Below, piece by piece: positions 31,301-40,292 of a stretch of DNA of 64,000 bases; positions within the stretch are counted from its first letter, which is position 1; each line of letters starts with the position of its first letter. This DNA is from Lewinellaceae bacterium. GTDB taxonomy: Bacteria > Bacteroidota > Bacteroidia > Chitinophagales > Saprospiraceae. The stretch spans positions 1 to 64,000 of the forward strand of contig JADJRC010000022.1 of the NCBI GenBank assembly GCA_016712415.1, read 5' to 3'. Under the pieces are notes generated by a model. That model ran no database searches. It was not told where the DNA came from and saw only the letters and a program-made list of their open reading frames with translations. The translations under genes and the position numbers were made by a program.

Positions 31301-34300
31301 CAAATACCCGAACCCGACCGTCACATCCGACCTGAGCGGCGATTTTTGCCTGTTCTCCGCTCCGGTGCCGCTCACGGGTACACCCGGCGACAACAACATC
31401 GTCAGCCAGGGCTTTACCATCAACGGCGTGCCGGCAACGGTGTTCAACCCCTCCGCAGGGGTAGGGCAGTATGTGATCGTGTACACGGTAGACGGCGGTA
31501 CGCCGAAAGCCGCAGGCCCGGATGATCCAGGCTGTATTCAAAAAATTACCAATATTGTAAATGTTGTAGCCACACCGGCCAACCTGGTTTGCAACGACCT
31601 TGTGCACGTCTCGCTCGATGCCGATTGCGAGGAGTTTATCCTGCCCGACGACGTGCTGGAGGGTACCTACAACTGCTACGACGACTATAAAGTGGAACTG
31701 GACAAGATCGTGCCCTATGGCAACGGTCCTTGGTCGCCCGCATTTATCAACGCCGCAGATATCGGTAAAACGTATGCCTACCGCGTGACCCACCTCGTCA
31801 GTGGAAATATCTGCTGGGGCAATATCAAGATCGAGGATAAACTCGCGCCGACGATCCAGTGCGCCGATATTTTCCTGAATTGCGTCATAACCAACTATAC
31901 GCCGGACTACCTCTCGATATCGCTGGGCATCACCGCTGCTTATCCGGACGTGACGGACTGCTCTGCGTACACATTGACGCACAGCGATACCTGGCACGAC
32001 CTGGCTTGCGACGAAACGGTGTTCGGCATGGATAACCTGAGTGCATATGTGGAGCGTGTTTGGACGGCCAAAGACGCCTGGAACAACACATCGACCTGCG
32101 TGCAGTTCATCTACTTTGAGCGGGTGCATGTCACCGACCTGACCCTTCCGCCCGACGTGACGGTAGGCTGCGGCAACGCCAATACCGATCCCTCGGCAAC
32201 CGGCGCGCCATTCGTGCATGTATTCAACCAAAACTTCCCGCTTTACCCCGGTGTCGGCTTCTGCGAACTGAATGCCGTTTATGTCGACCAGGTGCTGGAG
32301 GTCTGCGACGGTACCTACAAAATCCTGCGCACCTGGACGCTCTACGACTGGTGCCTGCCGACTAACCCGACCCCGCCGAACCCCAACCCGCTCTATTACA
32401 TCCAGGTAATCAAAGTCACCGACGAACAGGGACCGGTAATGGCCTGTCCGGCCAACCTGACCGTCAGCACAGATCCTTTTGTCTGCTGCGCCCAGGTCAA
32501 CCTGCCCGACGTGATCATTTCTGACAATTGCTCGCGCATCAACAACATCAGCGCGAAGGTTACGGTATTCGATCCGTACACGGGCGACCAGGTGAGTGTT
32601 TTGCCGGTCGGCGGCGCGCTGACGAACTTCCCCGGCAACAACCTGTGGAATCCCGACACGCTGGGCGCCTTCGGCGTGACGCCTTGTATTCCGATCGGTA
32701 CCCATACCGTTGTGTACACGGCACAGGACGACTGTGGTAATTCGACAACCTGTTCGTTTAAACTCACCGTGCGCGACTACGTACCGCCGGTGGCCGCCTG
32801 CGACGAACACACGATCGTGGGTATCGGTATCGACGACCCGAGTGATTGTTATACCCCGGCAGACGGATGCGACGGCGCCGGTGTGACCTGGGTAAAAGCC
32901 TCGACATTTAACGACGGTTCCTATGATAACTGTAGCGGTGTGAAATTTACCATCCGCCGCATGGCGCCTTACTCTGCCTGCATTGAAGGCCTGGAACCTT
33001 GCGAAATTGACCGCGCAAAAGCGGAATCAGATTCGATCAAGTTCTATTGCTGCGAGGTTGGAACCACCCAGAATGTCATTTTGCGGGTGTATCAACTGGA
33101 AGCCGACGGCTTGCTGAGCCTTGGCGCGGATGGCCTGCCCATCTATAATGAATGTATGATCGAGGTGGAGGTGCAGGACAAAATCAAACCGGTATGTGTA
33201 TCGCCGGCCAACGTAACGGTGAGCTGCGAAGCTTTCGACCCGAGCCTCTGGGCCTACGGCAAAGCCAGTGTGTACGACAACTGCTGCCTTGACACCGCCG
33301 CTGTACACACATACCAGGGCCAGTGCGGTTTGTCGCACTCGGTGAACTACAACCTGTTCGACACAGTTTGTAACCGCGGTACCATCACCCGCACGTTCCG
33401 TGCATGGGATTGCCACGGCCAATCGAGCCAGTGCACCCAGCGCATCATCGTTAACTACGAACAGGACTACTTCGTGAAGTTCCCGAACGACGTTATCGTA
33501 ACGGCTTGCGACGGCACGGGCAACTACGGTGAGCCGGTATTCTTCGGCGAAGACTGCGAACTGCTTGGCGTATCGCACGAAGACGAGGTGTTCACGGTTG
33601 TACCGGATGCCTGCCTGAAAATCGAGCGTACCTGGACCATCATCAACTGGTGTACCTACAACCCGAACGGTACGTGTGTAATTGTTCCGAACCCGAACCC
33701 GAACGCCACATCGAACAGCACGCAGAACCTGCCGGGCCCGACCGTATCGGCCTGCGGCACGCCTGCTCCGTGGAACCCGACGGTCGTAGCGATCGCACCG
33801 GGTCAGCCGCAGACGAACTTCTGCACGTTCTACGATCCCAATGCCAACTGCTACAAGTACAAACAGATCATCAAGATCATCGACACGCAGAAACCGACGG
33901 CAGACTGCCCGGCTTCGCCTGTTGAATACTGCGACGTAACAACGAACGACGCACAGTTGTGGAACCAGTCGTACTGGTGGGATGCAGCAACCGAATCGCA
34001 CGACCTGTGCGAAGGCAACGCCGCCCTGACCATCACGGCAACCGACGCATGCTCGGGCGCTAACGTGAACATTTCGTACCTGCTGTTCCTAGATTTGGAT
34101 AATAATGGAAGTATGGAAACCGTCGTAAGCAGCAACAACCCGCCGGCTCCCGGCACGGTGAACTACAACAACGCAGGTACGCCGAACTACTCCGGCGGCA
34201 CGCCGCAGGTGTTCGACGGTCGTCCGGTACTCCCGAACGAGATCTACCGCTGGGCCAACCACCAGTCGGTATCGGGCACTACCCGCACGGCAGCCGTACA

Positions 34301-35993
34301 GTGGAAAACGCTTCCGCAAATGCCGACGCCGAACAACCAACTCGGCTCGCCAGGCATCGCACCGCAACTGCCTTACGGCACGCACAAGATCAAATGGACG
34401 ATCACGGACGGCTGCGGCAACGAAACGTACTGCGAATACACATTTGTAGTGAAAGACTGCAAGCCGCCGACCGTGGTATGCTTCAACGGCCTGAGCGTCA
34501 ATATCATGCCGACGCAAATGGTGACGATGTGGGCAACCGACTTCCTGCAATATGCAGAAGACAACTGCACGCCGACGTCGAAACTGAAATACGCCATCCG
34601 CAAACTCGGCCAGGGCGCCGGCTTCCCGGTAGATGCACTGGGCAACCCGATTACGAGCGTGACCTTTACCTGTGCCGACCTCGGCTCCCAACTGGTGGAA
34701 CTGTGGGCGCAGGACCTTGCCGGCAATGCCGCTTTCTGCCAGACGTTTGTTGATGTACAGGACAACAACAACAACTGCACACCCGGCGATAAAGCCACCG
34801 TGGCAGGCGCACTGGCAACGGAGGCGCAGGACGGCATCGAAGACGCAAATGTTAACCTGCAGGCAGGCGCCGTCAGTCTGTTCGACATGAGCGACGACCA
34901 GGGACAATACGCGTTCCCCAACGCCGTGCCTTACGGCATGGATTACACGGTAACGCCGACGAAAGACGACAACCCGCTGAATGGCGTTTCGACGTTCGAT
35001 CTGGTGTTGATTTCCAAGCATATTCTCGGACTTCAACCGCTGAACAGCCCGTACAAGATGATCGCAGCAGACGCCAACAAATCAAACTCGATCACGACGT
35101 TCGACATCGTTGAAATCCGGAAACTGATCCTGGGCATTTATAGCGAATTGCCGAACAACACGTCCTGGCGCTTTGTGGACATGGCATACAACTTCCCGCA
35201 ACCCACCAACCCGTTTGCCACGCAATTCCCCGAAACGAAGAGTGTGGCCAATGTGCAGTCGGACCAACTGGCGGACGACTTCGTAGGTGTGAAGATCGGC
35301 GACGTGAACGGCACGGCCATCGCCAATGCCCTGATGAACGCCGACGACCGTGCAGCCGGAACGCTGCTGTTCGACGTAGAAGACCGCGACGTGAAAGCAG
35401 GTGAAGTGATTGAAGTGAACATGGCGGCAGCCGAAGCAACGCAAGGCTACCAGTTCACACTGAACCTCAGCGGCCTGGAAGTAGCCGACATTGTGGAGCG
35501 CGATGGGGTAAAATCAAACAACTTCGGTGTGTTCGCCGATGCCCTGACGGTATCGATCGACGGAGTAAGGGACTTCACGGTTCGTTTCCGTGCGACGCGC
35601 CCGGGCCGGCTCAGCGAGATGCTGGGCGTATCGAGCCGCATCACGCGTGCCGAGGCCTACAGCCTGTCGAACAATCGCCTGGAAGTAGCGCTTCGTTTCA
35701 ACGGTCAGGGTGGTGCAGTGATCTCGGGCGTAGGCTTCGAGTTGTACCAGAACCAACCGAACCCGTTTGTGAACAAGACGCTCATCGGCTTCCACCTGCC
35801 AGAGGCAAGCGAGGCTACGCTGTCGATCTTCGACGAGACGGGCCGCATGTTGTTCACGCAGAAAGGCCAGTTTGGCAAAGGCTACAACGCCATCGCGGTG
35901 GATCGCGCGCTGTTGAATACCACAGGCGTGATGTACTACAAACTGGAAACTGCCACGGACGCAGCCACGAAGAAGATGATTCAGACGAAGTAA
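28371..35993 (+). CDS. Giant T9SS surface protein 3, main body with lamin-tail-like, HYR, dockerin-like, cohesin-like and T9SS domains
   Basis: The coding sense of this frame begins at about 28371; its first ATG is at 28563. HYR repeats (SCSDPLPP and DDCGNTATVTQ) alternate with two lamin-tail-like domains starting INEIHYDNVG (about 29060-29510 and 29820-30290). Lamin-tail domains occur in secreted bacterial nucleases and surface proteins, but no nuclease domain is visible. More HYR-like and Cys-rich modules follow to about 34770. There is then a dockerin-like pair (DDNPLNGVSTFDLVLISKH and DANKSNSITTFDIVEIRKL, about 34970-35130), a SWRFVDMAYNFPQP linker, a cohesin-like domain (about 35370-35670) and a T9SS sorting domain (ELYQNQPNPFVNKTLIGFHL, DETGR, MYYKLET, KKMIQTK). 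Export by T9SS to the cell surface is well supported. The function is probably adhesion or matrix scaffolding. Confidence 0.9.
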   Translation, partial: VASDFNGCEGSTTATLTQPPGCNCDIDITDIATTPATCPNDTDGSITITAVCTTCLAIEYSIDGVNYQPGNVFSGLAAGNYTAYARDTDNADCTASTPVTVPVSDDVPPVFDAPLPVNITVSCSDPLPPVPVLTASDNVDPVVEVTVGATLLDGDCPQELFFTYTWTATDDCGNTATVTQTVTVVDDTPPVFNQPLSPSELTVACSDPLPLAPNVTASDACDPGSVPPVIFINEIHYDNVGTDAGEFIEIAGTAGLDLSQYQLVLYNGNGGVTYDIMTLSGTIDNEGSGFGAVSFPYPVNGIQNGAPDGMALIQLPNTVIQFLSYEGSFVAQNGPATGMTSSDIGVAEEPAPAIGLSLQLTGAGQQYGNFTWTGPAAQSPGSLNAGQSLSPLPGVIQAVLMETSMMGDCAGEMTVMRMWTATDACGNSTVLMQTIHVVDDVAPAFVPPIPQDITISCSDPVPPAANLLATDLCDDGSGSASMVWINEIHYDNVGGDVGEFIEVAGTAGVDLSAYSIFLYNGAGGGTYGSMSLSGVIPNQSNGFGTLSFSYPVNGLQNGAPDGLALVTGGMVVQFLSYEGTFTAVGGPANGMLSTDIGVLEDGNNAIGTSLQLSGTGNKYSDFVWNAPATATSGAVNNNQFFIAVPVGLQVTFNEVNTKGSDPANCNFYNYTITRSWSVEDDCGNVNNLVQVITVQDATPPAFNGVPANVTLSCSDAIPAVPTGVTVSDNCSATTPIVFNQVSTKGASPAACNFYTYTITRTWTSVDVCGNVGTATQVITVQDVVAPTVSCQNITVGLNTFGNVTISPASVGYSAGDNCAGPENLTLLTAPVTFTCAQAGTTQQYTVQVSDPCNNTGSCTAQVTIQPFPRCVPKILISDACVCKNNATNLANGQFGETIKIESLAGKVWTVTAVSGLYAASSPPPPAAPVAITVGTQFVENPLNSGDYFLSGIHIDDLGYTITVQSATGEVLTIGNSCKYPNPTVTSDLSGDFCLFSAPVPLTGTPGDNNIVSQGFTINGVPATVFNPSAGVGQYVIVYTVDGGTPKAAGPDDPGCIQKITNIVNVVATPANLVCNDLVHVSLDADCEEFILPDDVLEGTYNCYDDYKVELDKIVPYGNGPWSPAFINAADIGKTYAYRVTHLVSGNICWGNIKIEDKLAPTIQCADIFLNCVITNYTPDYLSISLGITAAYPDVTDCSAYTLTHSDTWHDLACDETVFGMDNLSAYVERVWTAKDAWNNTSTCVQFIYFERVHVTDLTLPPDVTVGCGNANTDPSATGAPFVHVFNQNFPLYPGVGFCELNAVYVDQVLEVCDGTYKILRTWTLYDWCLPTNPTPPNPNPLYYIQVIKVTDEQGPVMACPANLTVSTDPFVCCAQVNLPDVIISDNCSRINNISAKVTVFDPYTGDQVSVLPVGGALTNFPGNNLWNPDTLGAFGVTPCIPIGTHTVVYTAQDDCGNSTTCSFKLTVRDYVPPVAACDEHTIVGIGIDDPSDCYTPADGCDGAGVTWVKASTFNDGSYDNCSGVKFTIRRMAPYSACIEGLEPCEIDRAKAESDSIKFYCCEVGTTQNVILRVYQLEADGLLSLGADGLPIYNECMIEVEVQDKIKPVCVSPANVTVSCEAFDPSLWAYGKASVYDNCCLDTAAVHTYQGQCGLSHSVNYNLFDTVCNRGTITRTFRAWDCHGQSSQCTQRIIVNYEQDYFVKFPNDVIVTACDGTGNYGEPVFFGEDCELLGVSHEDEVFTVVPDACLKIERTWTIINWCTYNPNGTCVIVPNPNPNATSNSTQNLPGPTVSACGTPAPWNPTVVAIAPGQPQTNFCTFYDPNANCYKYKQIIKIIDTQKPTADCPASPVEYCDVTTNDAQLWNQSYWWDAATESHDLCEGNAALTITATDACSGANVNISYLLFLDLDNNGSMETVVSSNNPPAPGTVNYNNAGTPNYSGGTPQVFDGRPVLPNEIYRWANHQSVSGTTRTAAVQWKTLPQMPTPNNQLGSPGIAPQLPYGTHKIKWTITDGCGNETYCEYTFVVKDCKPPTVVCFNGLSVNIMPTQMVTMWATDFLQYAEDNCTPTSKLKYAIRKLGQGAGFPVDALGNPITSVTFTCADLGSQLVELWAQDLAGNAAFCQTFVDVQDNNNNCTPGDKATVAGALATEAQDGIEDANVNLQAGAVSLFDMSDDQGQYAFPNAVPYGMDYTVTPTKDDNPLNGVSTFDLVLISKHILGLQPLNSPYKMIAADANKSNSITTFDIVEIRKLILGIYSELPNNTSWRFVDMAYNFPQPTNPFATQFPETKSVANVQSDQLADDFVGVKIGDVNGTAIANALMNADDRAAGTLLFDVEDRDVKAGEVIEVNMAAAEATQGYQFTLNLSGLEVADIVERDGVKSNNFGVFADALTVSIDGVRDFTVRFRATRPGRLSEMLGVSSRITRAEAYSLSNNRLEVALRFNGQGGAVISGVGFELYQNQPNPFVNKTLIGFHLPEASEATLSIFDETGRMLFTQKGQFGKGYNAIAVDRALLNTTGVMYYKLETATDAATKKMIQTK

Positions 35994-36017
35994 GTTAGTT
36001 TTGGATAGGATTGAACA

Positions 36018-36058
36018 ATCAGATCACCGTTGAATGCATTATTCAATGGTGATCTGAT
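36018..36058. repeat. 18-bp imperfect hairpin after giant gene 3
   Basis: ATCAGATCACCGTTGAAT (36018-36035) pairs with 36041-36058 with one mismatch, around the loop GCATT. It lies 24 bases after the stop of giant gene 3 and is not followed by a T run, so it may be an RNA-stabilising or REP-like structure, not a terminator itself. Confidence 0.7.
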
Positions 36059-36088
36059 GTCGAACGAGGTGCGGCATCTAAAGTCTGG

Positions 36089-36124
36089 CCCTGCTGTTTT
36101 CTGCGGAAAACAGCAGGGGCTTTT
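36089..36124 (+). terminator. Rho-independent-type terminator after giant gene 3
   Basis: A perfect 13-bp stem (36089-36101 with 36106-36118, loop TGCG) is followed by GC and then TTTT at 36121-36124. It ends the transcript of giant gene 3 and separates it from the CBM9-like gene. Confidence 0.75.
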
Positions 36125-36187
36125 CATGTGCCGCCACTTGGCAATTCAACACTTGCCATCAGGTCGATCCATTAACCTTAATTAACC

Positions 36188-36216
36188 TTGCTCTAATTAT
36201 ACTGCCTGTATATTAG
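36188..36216 (+). promoter_or_regulatory. Candidate promoter of the CBM9-like gene
   Basis: TTG at 36188-36190 and TATATTAG at 36209-36216 are 18 bases apart. The second element matches the Bacteroidota -7 consensus TAnnTTTG except for one base. The expected start of transcription would leave a leader of about 15 bases before ATG 36239. Confidence 0.35.
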
Positions 36217-36238
36217 CCCCGACAAAAACACAAAAGCT

Positions 36239-37123
36239 ATGAAATTTCAAAAACACGGGATGCTGTCCGGCATCCTGACCCTCCTTTCTGTATGCGCCAT
36301 GGCGCAACCCACCATCCAAATACCCCTGGGCACGCCCGCAGTTGCCGACGGCATAAACACCCCCGGCGAATGGGACGACGCGGAAAGCGCCGAGATTACC
36401 GTCTCCGCTTCCAAAAAAGTACAGGTCAGGTATAAGCACGACGGCAGCCACCTTTACCTGGCCTACTGGGGCAGTCTTGAATCTGCCAATATTCGCTTCC
36501 CTGAACTGCTGCTCGATCCGGAAAACGACAAAAGTGTCTCCTGGCTGCCCGACGACTGGTGGTTCCATGTTTCAGCCACTGATTGTGAGAGCCAGGGGCA
36601 GCACAGCATTTATTCCAATTGCAACCTGGCGCAACCCGACTGGGCCGGCGCACCGAACATGACGCAGGGCGCGCCGTACACCGATTCCATCGAAGTGATG
36701 ATACCCTTCAGTAAAATCGGGATACAAAATGGCGACACTATAGGTCTTGCCTTTGAGGTGACGAATACCGCAAATGTGTGGAACTACTGGCCCCCGACAG
36801 CCAAGATCGGACAACCCGATACCTGGGCCACGGCAGTGGTCAGTCAGGGGCAGGTAAATGCAGCGCACCATGCCATCGATCGATCACCGCTGCGGCTTTT
36901 TCCCAACCCCGCGAGCGGAGCATTCACGATTGAATGGGATGACCCGGCAAACGCTCCGGACGTTGTTATGCTTCTGGATGCACAGGGTAGGGTAGTGCGC
37001 CGGCAGACAAACCCGGAGAGCGGCTCCAGCCATGTTGAGGTGTCGGCTTTGCCGGCCGGGGTATACTGCGCGATATTATTCAGAGGAGGCGAAAGGCATT
37101 CCCGCTATGTTGTCATTTACTGA
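36239..37123 (+). CDS. CBM9-like secreted protein with T9SS sorting domain
   Basis: The 294-residue product starts with a signal peptide (MKFQKHGMLSGILTLLSVCA, then MAQ). Residues about 30-200 resemble a family 9 carbohydrate-binding or DOMON-like beta sandwich: VADGINTPGEWDDA, then VQVRYKHDGSHLYLAYW, and later MIPFSKIGIQNGDTIGLAFE. Residues about 215-294 are a T9SS sorting domain (LRLFPNPASGAFTIEW, DAQGRVV, LPAGVYCAILF, RYVVIY). No glycoside hydrolase domain is attached, so it probably binds a ligand at the cell surface without cutting it. It is transcribed alone, between a terminator upstream and palindromes downstream. The domain call is by pattern and moderately sure; T9SS export is well supported. 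Confidence 0.8.
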   Translation: MKFQKHGMLSGILTLLSVCAMAQPTIQIPLGTPAVADGINTPGEWDDAESAEITVSASKKVQVRYKHDGSHLYLAYWGSLESANIRFPELLLDPENDKSVSWLPDDWWFHVSATDCESQGQHSIYSNCNLAQPDWAGAPNMTQGAPYTDSIEVMIPFSKIGIQNGDTIGLAFEVTNTANVWNYWPPTAKIGQPDTWATAVVSQGQVNAAHHAIDRSPLRLFPNPASGAFTIEWDDPANAPDVVMLLDAQGRVVRRQTNPESGSSHVEVSALPAGVYCAILFRGGERHSRYVVIY

Positions 37124-37156
37124 TCCATGAATTTTTGGTAATTTAGGGAGTATGTA

Positions 37157-37216
37157 CGCCGGACTTCCAAGTCCGGCGGCTCTCGTGACGTTACAACGGA
37201 CTTGGAAGTCCGTTGT
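37157..37216. repeat. Pair of related palindromes downstream of the CBM9-like gene
   Basis: CGCCGGACTT-CC-AAGTCCGGCG (37157-37178) and ACAACGGACTT-GG-AAGTCCGTTGT (37193-37216) are perfect palindromes sharing the core GGACTT/AAGTCC with the central CC inverted to GG. They lie between convergent genes and could be REP-like elements or a bidirectional terminator. Confidence 0.8.
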
Positions 37217-37261
37217 ACAAGCGGGATGAGACTCCTGCATGGCATAAAATATTCACCCCAT

Positions 37262-40135
37262 TCAATACCCAAACACTTCTTTCATCGTCAGTTCCCGTAC
37301 ATTTCCGATTTTTTTCAGGTATTTGAAATCGATGTGTTGGCGGTCGCCGAGCACCAGCCAGGTATAGCGCCTGCCTTTGACGTGGCGTTGTTGGTAGTGA
37401 ATCAGGTCGGCAGTATCGGCGTGTTCGAGGCGGCGGTACACATCGGCGCGCAGGTCGCGGTTCAGGAAGCCGCGGTCGCGGTTGGCGCGCCAGGTCCAGT
37501 ACAGTTCCGATTTGGTAATACGGCCTGCAGCGATTTGTTTGAGTACGCTCTGCCGGGCGTGTTCCATTTGAGAATGCGAGACGGGCATGTTTTCGAGGAT
37601 GGCCTCGAAGGCTTCCACAGCCTCGCGCAGTTTGTCGGGCTGGGTACCGACATAAGCCTGCAGGAAGTGGGCGCGGTTTTTCTTCGGAGGATTTGCCGCA
37701 AAGGCGTAGGCGGAGTAAGCCAGCGCTTTTGACTCCCGGATCTCCTGGAATACGATAGACGACAGTCCGTAGCCGAAATACTGGTTGTACCACTCCGCAA
37801 ATACGTATTCGTCGAGGCTAAACTTCGGCGTGCCTTTCGACAGCAGCAGCAGTTCCACCTGCACCGTCGGGAAATGCACAAAGTAGACCTTGTCTTTGCG
37901 GACGCTGAGTTCAGGGTACTTCCTGGCCTTGGGCGGTGTTTCCGTGATCGTATGGAGCGGGTGGTGCTTCTTCAAAATACTGGCCGCCATACGGGGGGTA
38001 CGGGCGCCACAATAAAAGGCTTCGTGTTTATAAGTCAGCAGGTTGTGCAACATATCTGCCAGTTCTTCCGGCTTGATCGCAAGCAACTCTTCGTGTGAAA
38101 ACTTGTTGGAAAACGGTGAAACAGGTCCGTATTTGGCATAACTGGCCATGGCCTTGGTCAATACCGTGCGTTTGTCTTTTTTGCTGTTCTCCCGGCGTTG
38201 CAGCACATCGGCAACCAGATTTTGCAGTGCTTCGGCGTTGGGCAGGGCGTTGGCGACCAGGTGCTCCATCAGTTCGACTGCCGGCTCGAAAGACTCCTCC
38301 AAACCGCTCAGGGAGAGATAAAAATGATCGTCCTGGCATGTAGCCGAGAAGTTCACACCAAGCCGGTAAAAGGCCTGCTGCATTTCCGTGGCAGAATATT
38401 TTTGGGTGCCGAGAAAGGGCAGGTAGGAGGCAAGCAGCGACAGGCGCCGGTCGCTGAGGCGTCCCATATCAAAAGTGTAATACAGCCGGAAAAGTTTGCT
38501 TTCCTTTTCCTGTACGGCGCGCAGTTTCAGGTTGTTTGAAACGACGGCTTTTTTAATCGTTTTGCGGAAATCGATGAATTGCGGCGCAATATCGGGCGTT
38601 TCCTGCTGCAAAAATGATTGTGCAAATGCCGATACGTCGCTTCTGTTTACATCGATAGGCGTGATAGGCGGCTTTTCCACCTTCATCACCGAGTTGTCCT
38701 CGCCGTGGTGCTTGTACACGACGGCGTAATTGTCGGGCCGCAAGTGCTTCCGGGCGAAGGCCACGACGTCTGCTTTGGTGATTTTTTCCAGTTTTTCCCA
38801 ACGACCGACCATCTCCGACCAGTCGACACCAAGGATAAAGGCATTGGTGATCGCTCCGGCGCGACCCTGATTTTTTTCAAACGTCTTGATCTCCGACAGT
38901 TTCATATCCTTTACGACGGCGGTGGGGAGCCAGTCCTCGAATTTGCCTTCGCGCAGGTTGTCGATCTGTTCCCGCATGATTTGCTCCACCGTTTCGGGCG
39001 ACTGGCCTTCCCGGGGTTTGCCGTATAGAAAAAGGCCGGAAAAGTCCTCGTACACGCGTGGGTAAGCGTATGCTTCCAGCAGTTTTTGTTGCTGGATAAT
39101 GTTGAGATCGAACAGTCCTGCCTGGTGGTTGTACAATATGCCGGCGATCAGGGGCAGCAGGGTTGCCTCTTCCGTGTTGGCAGCAGGAAAACGCCAGGCC
39201 ATTTCCACCCATGCTGCTTCGTGGCCGTAGATATCGAGTTGCTTTCTTTCCTGCAATTCCGGTTGCGGCGGGAAGGAAAACGGCGGTACCGGTTTGGCCT
39301 GATAGTGTCCGAAATATCGCTCTGCCAGTTGAACCGCCTGCTCTGGATCAAAGTCGCCGGCCAGAATGACCGCAATATTATTGGGCACATAATAGCGGTC
39401 AAAAAACCTGTAAATATTCGTCTGAGAGGGGTTTTTGAGGTCTTCGCCCCGGCCCAGGGTCGTTTGGGTGCCATAGGGATGCGAAGGGGTCAGGGTTTCC
39501 TGTATGGCCTTCATGGTCTTCCGGAAATCCTTGTCCTGGCTGATGTTGTACTCCTCAAAGACCGTTTCCAGTTCGGTGTGGAACAGGCGAAGGATCGGGC
39601 GGCGGAAGCGCTCGCTTTCGAGTTCGAACCAGCGCTCCAGTTCGTTGGCGGGGATGTCGTTGACGTACACCGTCTGTTCCACCCAGGTATAGGCATTGGT
39701 ACCCTTGGCGCCGATGGCACTCACCAGTTTGTCGTACTCGTTGGCGGCGGCGTACTTGGCCGCTTCAAAGGACAGGCGATCGATTTCCGCGTACAGCGCT
39801 TTCTTTTTTGCGGGGTCCTGTTCGCGGCGGTGCTCCTCGAATTTTTGCTCAATCCGGTCAAGTAGGGCTTTTTCCTTTGGCCAGTCGAGACTGCCGAGGC
39901 GATCGGTGCCTTTGAACATCATGTGCTCAAAGTAATGCGCGAGGCCGGTCGTGTCGGCAGGGTCGTGTTTGGAGCCGGCGCGTACCGCAATTTCGGTATA
40001 AATACGGGGCTCGTCTTTATTGACGGTCAGGTACAGGCGCAGACCGTTGGCGAGCGTGTGCATCTGGACGTTGATGGGATCGCCGGATACGGCGCGAAAA
40101 CTGACTTTGGAAGACGAAGGAGCGTAGTCGTGCAT
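37262..40135 (-). CDS. M16 family zinc metallopeptidase (pitrilysin-like, two-domain)
   Basis: The 957-residue product has the inverted zinc motif HxxEH (HYFEH, residues 67-71) in the context GLAHYFEHMMFKG. The third ligand is expected in the region NELERWFELESERF (about 165-177). The length fits the classical two-half M16 fold with a catalytic N-terminal half and an inactive C-terminal half (later residues include QEIRESKALAYSAYAF). There is no signal peptide at the chosen start and the first residues (MHDYAPSSSK) are polar, so a cytoplasmic or peripherally associated enzyme is likely. Homologues degrade or process peptides. It is the downstream gene of a minus-strand pair, 157 bases after the histidine-phosphatase gene. 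It ends facing the CBM9-like gene. Confidence 0.9.
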   Translation of the reverse strand: MHDYAPSSSKVSFRAVSGDPINVQMHTLANGLRLYLTVNKDEPRIYTEIAVRAGSKHDPADTTGLAHYFEHMMFKGTDRLGSLDWPKEKALLDRIEQKFEEHRREQDPAKKKALYAEIDRLSFEAAKYAAANEYDKLVSAIGAKGTNAYTWVEQTVYVNDIPANELERWFELESERFRRPILRLFHTELETVFEEYNISQDKDFRKTMKAIQETLTPSHPYGTQTTLGRGEDLKNPSQTNIYRFFDRYYVPNNIAVILAGDFDPEQAVQLAERYFGHYQAKPVPPFSFPPQPELQERKQLDIYGHEAAWVEMAWRFPAANTEEATLLPLIAGILYNHQAGLFDLNIIQQQKLLEAYAYPRVYEDFSGLFLYGKPREGQSPETVEQIMREQIDNLREGKFEDWLPTAVVKDMKLSEIKTFEKNQGRAGAITNAFILGVDWSEMVGRWEKLEKITKADVVAFARKHLRPDNYAVVYKHHGEDNSVMKVEKPPITPIDVNRSDVSAFAQSFLQQETPDIAPQFIDFRKTIKKAVVSNNLKLRAVQEKESKLFRLYYTFDMGRLSDRRLSLLASYLPFLGTQKYSATEMQQAFYRLGVNFSATCQDDHFYLSLSGLEESFEPAVELMEHLVANALPNAEALQNLVADVLQRRENSKKDKRTVLTKAMASYAKYGPVSPFSNKFSHEELLAIKPEELADMLHNLLTYKHEAFYCGARTPRMAASILKKHHPLHTITETPPKARKYPELSVRKDKVYFVHFPTVQVELLLLSKGTPKFSLDEYVFAEWYNQYFGYGLSSIVFQEIRESKALAYSAYAFAANPPKKNRAHFLQAYVGTQPDKLREAVEAFEAILENMPVSHSQMEHARQSVLKQIAAGRITKSELYWTWRANRDRGFLNRDLRADVYRRLEHADTADLIHYQQRHVKGRRYTWLVLGDRQHIDFKYLKKIGNVRELTMKEVFGY

Positions 40136-40292
40136 GATGAATGGAAGGTTTAATGGTTTCCAGGTTTCAAGGTCTTGAGGATGTGCAAAAATAAGGAGTC
40201 GAAGGGGATGATGTTCGGGTTTTTTCAGATATGTCTTTCGGGCCAGTCCAAGTGAATGGGAAGATAAAAACGAAAATAACCGGAGGAAGTTT

